64,000 nt of DNA from Fagopyrum homotropicum (taxonomy: Eukaryota > Streptophyta > Magnoliopsida > Caryophyllales > Polygonaceae), in NCBI GenBank assembly GCA_033239125.1, contig BSWB01000004.1, positions 126,861,235 through 126,925,234 of the forward strand, written 5' to 3'. Positions within the stretch are counted from its first letter, which is position 1. Each line of letters opens with the position of its first letter. Of this stretch, positions 34,790 to 46,038 are shown one piece after another. Under the pieces are notes generated by a model. It did not search any database, was not told the DNA's origin, and saw only the letters and a program-made list of their open reading frames with translations. Position numbers and translations under genes: made by a program.

Positions 34790-36350
34790 ATGCAAAAGGC
34801 TAGATCTACCAAAGATCTAGTTCCTTTCGATTCAGAACTTGAGAAAACTTTGAGAAGAAAGTTGAAAGAAAAAAAGATGGCTGAAAACAATGAGAGAAAC
34901 ATCCAAGCGGAGTTGGATGAAGATCAACTTCAACTCAAGTTGAGTGAGAAGGCTCGTATGGAAGAATTGCAGCGTCATCAATTCCAAATAGATGAGCTCA
35001 AGGCTATGATGCTAGACATGAAGTTGGAAATGAATGATGCTAAGAAGAAGAAGGTCAAGAAACCAAAGTCCATTAGAGCTGAATCATCCGACGATGATGA
35101 GATGCCGGACCTAGAGGATATTACACCACTAGTCGGTCCAGTTCGTGATAATCCTAGACCACACATTAACCCTCCCGCTCCCGTTGGAGATGTAAGAGTT
35201 GCTGATGAAGGGGATGAACCACGAACCCTTGGACAAAGGATGGATCCAATTCAGCAACCACGTTGCCTAAGTGTGAATTTCGGAGTTGAAGATATCCAGG
35301 AATTCGGGTTTAGCCCGCAAGTTATCACCATGGTTCGCCAAAGTCAATTTTGTGGAACGAGTGTTGAATCTCCACACCAACATTTGCAGAATTTCGAGAT
35401 TCTTATGGAAACATTGAAGCCGAAGAGGGCTACCAACAACAACTACAAGATCAAACCGTTCTTCTTCTCTTTGAAGGACAAGGCTTTGTCTTGGTATCAA
35501 GGTCTTCCGGCTGGAAGACTTAACACTTGGGAGGATCTATCTTCGGAGTTCCTCACCAAGTTCTTTCCATCATCCAAGACGGCGGAGTTGAGAGGTAAGA
35601 TTAATGCATTTTCTATGAAAGCTAACGAAAGTTTGTTTCAATCATGGGAAAGGTTTCAGGATCTCTTATGTGATTTCCCACACCATGGCATTTCAAAGCT
35701 GGAATTATTGGAGATCTATTACAAGGGGCTGGATGTGGAAACACAATTCAAGCTCCAATCTCTTTCTTGTGGTACATTTATGGACATGAGAGAAGATGGC
35801 GCTTGGGACTTCATTGAAAAGCAAGCCCAAGTGATTGAGAAGTATTCCCACCGGAAAGTGGATCCTAATAACTGGAATCAAGGGGATCCGGGAGCCAAGT
35901 TGAATCAAGCTGCACAAACACAAATATTCTCCCTCAACAATAAGATCAAAGAGTTGAAGAAAGTCATAAAAACTAGCCTTTAAAAGGCGAAGGAGCAAGA
36001 GGCCAACAACCTAGGGAGAGACAACCACCAAGGCAATAGGAATGATTACCGGAACAACAACCAGAACAACTAGAACAATAACAATAGGAACTCCAATAAA
36101 AACAATTGGACATCCAACCAACAAAATCCAGGTAATCCCTATTCACATGTTGAAAATGCTTTAACACCTCCATCTTCTTCTACTCCTTTGAAAAGCCAGG
36201 GTCAAATATCGAATAGCTCAAATAAGACGGAGAAGGAGAAGCCCGATCCCATGTTGGAGACAATCTTAGGAAAGCTACAAGGTTTAGAGAGCTACATAAC
36301 TTTGGTTGATAAAGCACACAAAGCTTTGGAAAACCAAGTGTTCAGCAAGG
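34790..36350 (+). pseudogene. Athila-like gag (interrupted by solo LTR)
   Basis: The first ATG in frame is 34790 (MQKARSTKDLVPF). A Lys/Glu-rich coiled-coil-like N-terminus (residues ~25-105) precedes the retrotransposon gag domain (FFSLKDKALSWYQGLP, WEDLSSEFLTKFFP, ESLFQSWERFQDLL, LEIYYKGLD). A TAA at 35981 and a TAG at about 36070 break the frame. The Asn/Gln-rich segment that follows carries no CCHC. The same frame continues to LENQVFSK at 36350, where the solo LTR is inserted, and resumes as AGEVPRDQGK at 38109. Gag would package the RNA. Confidence 0.88.
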
Positions 36351-38103
36351 TGATAGCATGTATTATAGTCTATATTTTGGGACTTGTTTGGACGTTTTAT
36401 CTTCAATAATCTGCATGTATGAATGTATATTATGTGATTATATTGTTGTTTCATCTACCTTTACGGGAATCGAGGTCTACACCAAGTTTCGTTGTAATCG
36501 TAGGTAAAATGACACGTTTTGGATCGAAATGGTGCTAAGGAGTCATAGGAGCTACATTCTGGAGCTCAAAGAAGAACTCAGGAAGCATGGAATTAATGAA
36601 GAAGATTTACTTTGGATCAGATTTGAGAGATTTCACATTCAGTATAGATTCACCTCGGTCAGCTACAGACTACAGTTTCACCTTGACCGAGGTGATCTTA
36701 AGGAGCGTCCCGACCGAGGCGAACACCCTGCCTCCAGCGAGATCCATATTTTTTGCTGAGATCATTTAATTATGGAAAGAAGATATCTTATATTTTTGGG
36801 GTGGATTTCTGGAAGGAAGATCTTATTTTTGGAAGATCTATTTTAGAGATTATGATATATTTTATAGGAAATTATCTTTTTAAGATATTATTATCTTTCG
36901 AAGATAATTCTCCTATATAAAGGGATGGATTTTCCACAATTCAACAATCCCTCTACACCATATTCTACACGCAGCAGTTAGGAGATTTTTTGGAAGCTTG
37001 AAGGAAGATTGAAGATCAATCAAGGAAGGATTGATAGTTTGGAGTTAGCTTTAGAGGGAGTTGTAAGATTTTCTTAGATTCCCTTTGGTTTATTGTCTTG
37101 TTCGATTTGTGATCTAAGGAACGCTGATTTGTTATTATTTGATTCAGTTATTGAACCCTTTTTCTTAAGGTTTACTTGTTCGAATATTCATTCTCTCACC
37201 ATATATTTGATTATTGCTATCATGATGATGAGTGGCTAAATTTCTTGTGCGATTCTAGGGTGATTGGCTGAAAGTTGTGGGAAAGACAATGATAGAATGA
37301 TACTAACCCCAGAAGGACCCTAAAAGTTCGAGTCTTTAACCTCAACCCTAGAGTATCTCGCTCAGTCGATGAACATCTCGGTCGGGGTGGAACTTGACTG
37401 AACGAGGTGACCTTTTCTGATCCGAAACTGAGAGTTAAGTGTTCTAGTTTGCCAAATCCTATTCTTATTACATCTTTCCTGGTTCAATGCAAGCCTAGGA
37501 TGAGACTTACCCGGTGATCCCTTTGTTTGTTTACCCATGATCATAAGTATAGGTAATAAAGGTTTATCCTTTATTGGGGTTTGAGTGTGTCTTCATCCCA
37601 TCTTTTTGAGTTAGCCTGATTACCCGGTAAAGGTTGATTCTATTTCCTTAGGTGGTGTGTTGGTTTGAGATTATAGTTCTTTTCCTTAGTACCTTGAGAC
37701 TTACCCGGTAATAGGAGCTTTGGTTTGGAATAGTGAGTAGTGAGACTTACCCGGTAATCTATTCAAACTTTAGAAACACCTTCCCTTAGCAAAATCTCAG
37801 CTTTGTCCGCGTTATCCTTAGAGATCTTGAGTCGGAACCACAACTAGATGCTTTAATCCCTAGAATCCGCATTTATCCTTATTTGACCTTATTATCATCT
37901 TTGATTACTTTAATTGCTTTTGTGGTTATTTGCAATATTTGACAACCTATTCTTGCTTAGTTTCACCTAAGTCCCTGAGATCGACCCCTGGAATTCTTGC
38001 TTTTTATTACAATTGATCCATACACTACGGGTTTGCATCCTTGTTTTAAGCATATTTCTTGGGATATAAATTTAAAGCTTGCACACAACGTTTGGAGCGA
38101 ACA
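36351..38103 (+). mobile_element. Solo LTR nested in gag-pol (1.75 kb)
   Basis: It starts TGATAGCATGTATTATAGTC and ends TTTGGAGCGAACA. CAAGG flanks it at 36346-36350 and 38104-38108, so the insertion is exact and removing it restores the gag-pol frame. It carries the GTCTACAC...TAGGT core (36470-36510), TATA box CCTATATAAAGGG (36912-36924), and two blocks of ACCGAGG/CCTCGGT repeats (36650-36725, 37358-37425). Related to, but diverged from, the host element's LTR. It has no coding capacity; open stretches in it are incidental. Confidence 0.93.
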
Positions 38104-38108
38104 CAAGG

Positions 38109-39763
38109 CCGGAGAGGTTCCTAGAGATCAAGGGAAGCTTCCCGGAAAGACGGAGGACAACCCGAAGGGAAGGATGATGGCTATCACTACTACGAGTGGC
38201 GTGACAACCACCGGCCCGCAGCCTAATTTTGTAGAAGTTCCCGTCGAGAAGGAGAAAGAAAAGGGGAAGGAAAAGGAAGATGTTTATGTTCTTCCTCCAG
38301 CTTACAAACCTCCTCTACCATTCCCGCAATCTAGAGCAAGAGCGAGTCTAGACAAGCAGTTCGGTAAGTTCATTGAACTAATGAGCAAACTGCACATTAA
38401 TATACCTTTCATTGATGCAATTTTAGGTATGCCCGCTTACGGAAAGTTCTTAAAAGAGATCCTCTCTAACAAGAGGAAGCTGGAAGACTTCGGAGAAGTC
38501 AAGATGAGTTCGGAATCTTCGGAGCTCATCAAAACGATGACGGAAAAGATGCCCCCAAAGCTGAGAGATCCGGGGTCATTTTGCATCCCAATTGGAGTAG
38601 GAGAAGTCACATATGACGCTCTTTGTGACTTAGGAGCAAGCGTAAGTATCATTCCGCTTGCTTTGTGTAGGAAGGTCGGTTTAGGCGAACCTAAACCGGT
38701 GAAGATGATGTTGTACATGGTGGATCGATCCATAACTCGTCCCGTCGATATCATTGAAGATGTCCCAGTCAAGCTCGGTAAGTTCTATATTCCAATAGAC
38801 TTTGCTGTGCTTGACATTCCTGCAGATTATCCGGTCCCGATCATACTCGGAAGACCGTTTCTTACAACCTCCGGTTGTATGGTGGATTGCAAGAATGCTA
38901 GACTATCCTTCGACATAGGAGAAGAGAAGGTTGAGTTCGTTCTCTCAACTTTGGTGAAAGAGCCAACACTTGGAGAGGATATGTTCAACATCTATGACGA
39001 AGAGGCGTCTAGAGAAGAAGTGAGCTCGATCTTATTCAAGGATCCATTGCAAAAGGTCATAACCATGAGCATCATGGAAAAGGGAGAGGAAGAGGATTGC
39101 AATGTTGAGATTGAAGCCTTGGAAGAGCTAAAGGAAGTACAACAGGAAGAGTTTGAGAAACTATACGATGGCTCAGAAAATGTGAGGAATCACGGCCAGT
39201 CGTGCTATTCCACGGTCTTGATTTCACCAAAACTGGCTGTAAACTGCTATTTTGAGAACAACAGAGAGTTCCACGCCCTAAACCACGGCCATGGAAGTAA
39301 CAGTGGTGCCGTAATTTTGGGAAATTATGAGAACAACTTCGTTCTTTCCACAACTACTCTTGGGTCTTCTTCAATCACTCCTACACCCTTAGAGACTTCT
39401 AAGGAAGTGTCGGACACACCTCAAGACTCATCAAAGGCATCAATAGCTACGGAATTGAAGCCACTTCCCACACATCTTCGGTATACATTTCTTGGAACTA
39501 ATTCTACTTTTTCCGTTATTGTTAGTTCCGATTTAAATGAAGATGAAAATGAGAAACTAATGGTTGTTCTAAGGAAACATAAGAAAGCCTTAGGTTATAC
39601 CATAGAGGATCTTGTAGGAATTAAACCATCTTTATGCATGCACAAGATTCTAATGGAGGAGGATTTCAAGCCTTCACGACAACCTCAAAGACGGTTAAAT
39701 CCGATCATGAAGGAGGTTGTTAAGAAGGAAATTCTTAAGTTACTTGACGCAAGTATCATCTAG
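38109..39763 (+). pseudogene. Athila-like protease region of gag-pol
   Basis: This is continuous with gag through the CAAGG site. A linker rich in Lys/Glu and Pro is followed by FIELMSKLHINIPFIDAI and the aspartic protease: YDALCDLGASVSIIP (DLGAS, Asp near 38630), VPVIILGRPFLTTSG-like flap and C-terminal motif (38840-38870). Between protease and RT the frame contains a copy of the palindromic block (39257-39325), read as NREFHALNHGHGS. Just before RT, the conserved stretch between LLDASII and VPKKGG is missing, with a TAG at 39761. Confidence 0.88.
39257..39325. repeat. Palindromic block copy inside pol
   Basis: AACAACAGAGAGTTCCACGC-CCTAAACCACGGCCATGGAA matches the LTR block at 33431-33469 almost base for base, then TGCCGTAATTTT. 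It is in frame and translated. Confidence 0.85.
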
Positions 39764-39764
39764 T

Positions 39765-40990
39765 CCCGAAGAAAGGAGGAATGACGGTTATCACCAACAA
39801 GAACAACGAGCTCATTCCCACAAGAACCGTGACGGGCTGGAGGATGTGCATTGACTACCACAAGCTGAATAATGCAACTAGGAAGGATCACTTCCCGCTA
39901 CCATTCATAGATCAAATGCTTGAGAGGTTAGCACAACACTCCAATTTCTGTTATCTTGACGGTTATAGTGGTTTCTTCCAGATTCCGACCCACCCGGACG
40001 ATCAAGAGAAGACCACATTCACGTGCCCGTGGGGTACGTTTGCTTATAGGAGGATTCCATTCGGCCTTTGCAACACTCCAACCACCTTTCAAAGGTGTAT
40101 GATGGCCATCTTCTCGGAGTATATTGAGGAAATCATGGAGGTTTTTATGGATGACTTTTTAGTTTATGGTTCCTCATTTAAAAATTGTCTTTCTAACCTT
40201 TCTCTTGTGTTGCAAAGGTGTGAAGACACTAACCTAGTTCTTAATAGGGAGAAGTGTCAATTCATGGTTAAGGAAGGCATTATGCTAGGACACTTGATCT
40301 CTAATAGAGGGATCGAAGTTGACAAAAATAAGATAGAGACTATAGAGAAACTTCTTCCTCCATCTTCGGTGAAGGGGATAAGAAGTTTCCTAGAACATGC
40401 TGGATTTTATAGAAGATTCATCAAGGACTTTTCTAAAATTTCGAAACCGCTAACTAATCTAATGATGAAGGATGCAGTTTTTTATTTTTCGCAGGATCGT
40501 TTAGACGCCTTCTATAAGATCCGGGAAGCTCTCATCTCAGCCCCGATTATCCAACCTCCGGAATGAAATCTCCCGTTCGAGGTTATGTGTGACGCAAGTG
40601 ACGTAGTTGTTGGAGCGGTGCTTGGGCAAAAGAAGGAAGGCTGCACTCATGCCATCTACTATGCTAGCAAGACGCTAGATGAAGCGCGGCTCAACTACAC
40701 CACAACGGAGAAAGAGTGTTTAGCCATTGTATATGCATTTGAAAAGTTCTTATCTTGTAAGAGCAAAGGTGATTGTATGCACGGACCATTCAGCAATCCG
40801 GTATTTGCTCGCCAAGAAGGATGTGAAACCAAGGTTGATTAGATGGATTCTTCTCCTACAAGAATTCGATCTAGAGATCCGCGACAAGAAAGGCTCGGAA
40901 AATTCTGTTGCGGATCATTTAAGTCGTCTACCACAGATCGAAGACGACGATCTACCCATTGATGACTCCTTCCCGGACGAACACTTACAC
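39765..40990 (+). pseudogene. Athila-like reverse transcriptase and RNase H
   Basis: RT: VPKKGG, WRMCIDYHKLNNATRKDHFP, LDGYSGFFQIPTHPDDQEKT, TFAYRRIPFGLCNTPTTFQR, and catalytic VFMDDFLVYG (FMDD in place of the usual YxDD, near 40150). The thumb ends PPSSVKGIRSFLEHAGFYRR. A TGA at 40564-40566 replaces a Trp codon. RNase H starts FEVMCDASDVVVGAVLGQ, with YYASKTLDEARLNYTTTEKE. A frameshift near 40750 is needed to reach VIVCTDHSAIRYLLAKKD and DHLSRLP. Confidence 0.9.
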
Positions 40991-40999
40991 ATCATGGAA

Positions 41000-42310
41000 G
41001 AGTGCATTGACAAGATTTCTAGAGGTAACGAACCTTGGTTTGCTGATTTTGTAAATTACTTGGTTTGTCAGGAAATACCTCCCGGACTATCCTATGCACA
41101 AAGAAAGAAGTTCTTTAGGGATGTCCGACAATACTTTTGGAATGAACCTCTACTCTTCAAGAGAGGTCCCGACGGCATCATTAGGATATGTGTGCCGGAA
41201 GACGAAATGCAAAGCGTCATTCGTCATTGTTATTCACTTCCTTGTGGAGGACACGCTAGTTCCAATAAAACTAACGCTAAGGTATTGCAATCCGGATTCT
41301 TTTGGCCTACCTTATTTAAGAATGTGCAAACCTTTGTTTCTTGTTGCGATGCTTGTTAATGAATAGGAAATATCTCTAGGAGAAACGAGATGCCGCTCAA
41401 CAACATTCAAGAGGTGGAAATCTTCGACGTTTGGGGAGTCGACTTCATGGGACCTTTACCATCATCTTGCGGAAACCAATACATACTTCTAGCTGTAGAT
41501 TATGTTTCGAGATGGATTGAAGCTATGGCCTCTCCAACTAATGATGTCGTGGTTGTTGTCAAGTTCTTTAATAGAACTATTTTTCCAAGGTTTGGGACAC
41601 CACGGACCATCATTAGTGACGGATGTTCACACTTCATTGCCTGACAATTCGAAGCTCTACTAGCTAAGTATGGGGTGACTCATAAGATCGCCACTCTCTA
41701 CCATCCACAAACAAGTGGGCAAGTGGAAATTTCGAATAGAGTGATCATGGGCATCCTTGAGAAGACGGTGTCAAAGACAAGAAAGGATTGGTCTTTGAAA
41801 CTAGATGATGCGTTATGGGCGTATAGGACTGCATACAAGACTCCCATAGGTACAAAACCATACAACCTTGTGTATGGGAAGTCTTGGCATATCCCGGTGG
41901 AGCTAGAACACAAGGCGTACTGGGTTGTGAAGTTGTTGAACTTCAGCATGAAGGAAGCGGGCGAGAAGCGCCTCTTGGACCTTAACGAGATTGAAGAACT
42001 CCGCTTGAACGCATATGAGAACACAAAGATTTACAAAGAAAGGGCGAAGCGTTGGCATGATAAGCACATCATTCCAAAGGACCTCAAAGAAGGAGATCAA
42101 GTTCTCCTCTTCAATTCGAGACTTCGGCCCTTTCCAGGTAAGCTTAAATCTTGTTGGACTAGACCTTATTTGATTAAACGTGTTTTTCCCCATGGCACAG
42201 TTGAAGCATGGGGTGAAAAGTGCGGAAGTTTCAAGGTCAATGGCCAACTACTTAAGAAGTATTCACCGGAGCTCCAAGTTGACGAAATCGCTCCGATTGT
42301 CCTCGAATAA
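41000..42310 (+). pseudogene. Athila-like integrase
   Basis: The H2C2 zinc finger (RHCYSLPCGGHASSNKT ... CCDAC) lies at 41221-41356, followed by a TAA at 41357. The core has VDFMGPLPSSCGNQYILLAV (first Asp), IISDGCSHFIA then TGA (second Asp; 41642), and TSGQVEISNRVIMGILEKT, where the catalytic Glu is in the QVE motif. The C-terminal GDQVLLFNSRLRPFPGKLKS and WTRPYLIKRVFPHG resemble the GPY/F module. No chromodomain follows, which argues against the chromovirus branch. Confidence 0.9.
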
Positions 42311-43154
42311 ACTCAGGAACGGTCTAGCTACGGACCCAAAACAAAGCGCTTCTTGGGAGGCAACCCAAGGTATTTCATTTGCGTTTTTGTTTTTCTTTCT
42401 TAGATTAGTTTAGTTTAGTTATTTTTGTTTTGTTTTCCCCTCGATATCTCCCGGTATGTTATGTTTTTGGATGTAGGAATAAGGAATGAGCAAAGGAAGA
42501 AGAAAAAGTTGGAAAGAATTGACGAAACTTGGATTTTTGGCACACAACAGAGACTTTCACGCCCAAAACCACGGCCGTGGAAGTAACAGATAGCCGTAAT
42601 TTTCCAAATTTTGACACAAATCAGAAAATTTCACGGTGTCCTACAAAACCACGGCCGTTGAACACCTCGAGTGACCGTGGTTTTCCAAAAATTTACGGCC
42701 ACTATATAAACCTCTTTCCTTTTCAAAAACACATCCATCCTCACCTTCCACGCCCAAAACCACGCCCAAAATTGCCGGCCACTTCTCTCATCCCGTAATT
42801 CTTCGTCCGGAGTCCGATTCAATCGATTCTTCAACCAAAAGTGGAGCATTTTCAATCATCTACAAGATCCAAGCATCAAACTGAGTGAACAATTCACCTT
42901 GGAGAAGGATTTTGGATTTTTCAAATCCAAACCTAGGTTTTATTCTCTTCTTGGTCAATTTGGTTCAAATTCCTTGCAAGATTATAGGAGAACTGGACGA
43001 AATTGGATTTACAATTAGTCTAGGGTTGTGATTGTTGAATTTGGTTTGAATCTGCTGAATTTTTAGAGAGACGGAGCAAATCCATGGGTCCGTACATTTC
43101 CACGTCCGTGGAATTCCAAGAACAGACCATGGAATTTTCTATCTTTGAGTGAAA
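42311..43154 (+). promoter_or_regulatory. Spacer before third ORF, with palindromic block and TATA box
   Basis: A CACACAACAGAGACTTTCAC-GCCCAAAACCACGGCCGTGG block (42541-42580) and two further CACGG pieces (42631-42690) are followed at once by ACTATATAAACC (42701-42712). This is the same order as in the LTR promoter. TTCCACGTCCGTGGAA lies at 43098-43113, just before the ORF. It may be an internal promoter for a separate transcript of the third ORF; this is inferred from layout only. Confidence 0.5.
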
Positions 43155-44682
43155 ATGTTTAGACAGAAGTCAAGTAGAAACAAGAAGCAGAAAGGTGATA
43201 GTTCCTCTTCTTCCCAACCCCTCCTAGTGAACCACCATCACCACCGCATCCTAGAATCCCTAGAATCCATGAGGATTATGAAGGAGCCATGGAAAAGATT
43301 TCAAAGAGACCGATAATATGACCTAGGTACCTTGTCCTAGAGGAGCTTGAAGAGCTCAATGTAGTGAATGATTTGACTTGGCTTTTGGATAGAGCCGGAT
43401 TGATCATCTTATCTGCCATTAGGGAAGATGCTTATGAGGAGATAACAAGGGAGTTTGTAACTTCATTTGAGCATAGCGCCGTTAACCGAATGGTGTCTTT
43501 TAGGTTGATGGTGCAACACTATGAGTTCTCCATAATTCAGTTTGGAACCTTCTTTGGGTTTCATGAGAGTTTTAATGGAAGGTTTCCCGGGGGAGTGTAT
43601 GCCAAAGACTTTTGGGAAGATATTGCTATGATCTATGCTAGTGAGGATCGTTGGCAACCGGCCGACACTAAGGCTAAACTCATATACACTTAGCCTTGAA
43701 GATAGCCCATAGAGTCCTTTCGGAATGCCTTTTCCCTAGGACCGAAACACCACAAAAGATTAAGACCGGTGAACTTTTCCTCCTCTATTGCATGCTCACC
43801 GGTACTTCCACAGATTGTGCCACCCTACTAGCCTCTACCATTAGTAAGTTGAAGAACAAAAGGGCCGGGAATATAGGTTATGGGGGTATGGTGACTCACA
43901 TCGCCAACTAGTTGGGCATAGACTACTCCGCTTGCACTAGGATAGCGGCGAGACCTTTGGGTCTCAATGGGCTTATGACTAGAGGGATCATCTTTCCCCG
44001 CCACCGTGCTTCACCTACCGCAGTCATGCCTTGGGAGGAGAGAGGTGGTAGGGGCATTCCATGGCTTCCGGAGTACTCTATCATGCTAGGCCGTCACAAT
44101 TGGAAGGAGACCTTCGTACCGATGCATGTCAATAGACTTGTAGCTCCTCCATATGTGCCGGATGAGGTTCCAGCTGAGGATGATGATGAGGAGATGGGAG
44201 GAGGAGATGACCAGGATGCAGGAGGCGCTGAGCATAACTTTGACACATTCCCGGATCAGCCGGCCGACTTCCTGGAGCCGCCTAGGAGATCCCCCCGCCC
44301 GTTTAGACCTTCCGGTTCTTCTTCCTCACACCGGGCTAGTGTGAGTGAGAGGCCAACGTGGATGGAGATCCCACCTGCTTGGTATGGAGCTCAGCCGTCA
44401 TGGATGGGAGCTCCTCCTCCATGGTATGATCATCCACCGGTTGCACATACACTTCCTCAGGATGCTCCTTCATGGTATGGGCAGCCGCCAGCTTGGTATA
44501 CGCAGCTACCAAATTGGGCGGATGACCTTTCGAGGAGAGTAGGAGACTTGGAGGTCCATCAGCAGGCTCACGATGTGGAGCAGCAGGAGAACGCCCGGAT
44601 ATTACGAGATGTGCACCGCCAACAGTTTGGGTGTCCCTTTAGCTCCGACTTCTATCCATTCCCGCCACCTCATTCACATTGA
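43155..44682 (+). pseudogene. Third ORF of Athila-like element (ATHILA ORF-type, env position)
   Basis: Starts at ATG 43155 (MFRQKSSRNKKQKG, Ser-rich). A frameshift near 43225 leads to EPPSPPHPRIPRIHEDYEGA, then stops at 43319, 43691 and 43909. Conserved stretches YLVLEELEELNVVNDLTWLL, FSIIQFGTFFGFHESFNG and GIPWLPEYSIMLGRHNW resemble the Arabidopsis retrotransposon ORF-1 (ATHILA) family, whose role is unknown. No signal peptide or membrane segment is evident, so calling it an envelope protein is not supported. The C-terminal part has an acidic run, then repeated PxW(Y/M)GxP units (44360-44520) and a heptad-like end (RVGDLEVHQQAHDVEQQENA). Confidence 0.75.
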
Positions 44683-46038
44683 TGATGATGAGATGATCCG
44701 CCGGTTAGAGCCGCTCCACCGCCATTAGTGAGTTTCCTTTGTTTCTTTTCTTTTCTTTATTTCTTTTGAACATTGAGGACAATGTGTATGTCAAGTATGG
44801 GGTGGGGTGTGACTCTTGTGTTGTAATAACTCGACTCACTTTGTTTGCTTATTTCTATGAAGACTTGCATGTTTCTTTTCATTGTCACACGTTTCATTAT
44901 TGTATTGCATAAAAAAGGCTTTGAAAAACCCATAAAAATTTGAAAATTTTGAAAATTTTTGTGCTTCTAAGATTAGAGATGATTTTTGTGATGAATCTAC
45001 TTGTGGAATGAGTTTTTGATGACATTTGTATGCTTAAATTGCATTATGAATTGAGAAGAGATTGAGTATGTTGTTTATCCTTTCTTGCAAGTTTCATAAT
45101 GTGAAAGTTTTTATCTAAATCATATTGAGAAATGAAGCTTGAAATCACAGTATAAGTTTTTATACTTCTTTATGAGATGATTAAGGCACCTCGATTTTCT
45201 TGTTTCTTTCTTTGATCATTTAGCCCCTCAATGAAAATATTTTCCTCCTTTACCTATCCGGGATTTAAGAAGAGTTGATTTTTGCATGTTTGATGTGGAA
45301 GGGCCATGAAAGCAATTGTTTGCATTCAAAGTATAGAAAATATAGGTTTGGGGAAGTCAATCACGACGATGAGTAACTCGAAACCATTCACATAGCCGGG
45401 TGTTTGTGTCTTGCCAAAGTCAGATTGAGCGATATTCCTAACGGATTATGGTATGTGCATCAAGGGTTTGAGGCATCTCGAAATTGAGAAACGTTAATCT
45501 CCTAGGCTTCGGTTTTTGTGCATCGCTGTCCATATTTCTAAAAGTAAAGTCAAAAAAGAAAAAAATTATGTGCAAAAAGTATAAAGCAAAGCTATAAGTT
45601 GGTGGTTAGTGCAAATGGTAAAAAGAAAAGAGTTTTGTTGTTCCTTCTTCCCGGATTCATACACCACATCCCTTTACAAGTTTCCCACTCTTTTCCGTAT
45701 TCTTGACCTTACTTGAAAGTCCTTGAGATCATAAGAATGCTATTTGACTTGGTGATCTAAATTGAAGTTTCACATGCTTGATTTTTACAATGCTTGAAGG
45801 TTATGATCCTTGTCTTGAAGTTTAGGTAATTTATGATGTTCCTTTGCTTTGCATATTTTGGTTTATGTGTATGAACGTTTTTAAGGACGAATAAAGCAAG
45901 ATTTGAGGATGATCTATTGATTAGAAGCACATTACCAAAAAGATTGTTTTGTTTTGCATTCATATTTCATTCTACATTATGTTCTAAGCTTTTGAAAACT
46001 TTGTTTGGGGACAAGCAAGTGACAAGTATGGGGTATTT
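44683..46038 (+). other. 3' non-coding region of Athila-like element
   Basis: AT-rich, without frames. It holds two polypurine-like motifs of the same type. ATTGAGGACAATGTGTATGT-CAAGTATGGGGTGGGG is at 44773-44807, and GGGGACAAGCAAGTGACAAG-TATGGGG is at 46007-46033, the latter just before the 3' LTR. The second is the functional PPT position; the first may be an internal or ancestral PPT. Confidence 0.6.

Noticed and set aside
36529..37544. Open frames of 60-76 codons
   Set aside because: They lie wholly inside the solo LTR 36351-38103 and match no domain.
37997..38108. Start of a 588-codon frame upstream of the protease
   Set aside because: The first 37 codons are solo LTR sequence; the true upstream continuation is gag at 36350.
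43155..44682. Reading the third ORF as a retroviral envelope protein
   Set aside because: No signal peptide, membrane segment or cleavage motif is visible; similarity is to the ATHILA ORF family, so only its position is env-like.
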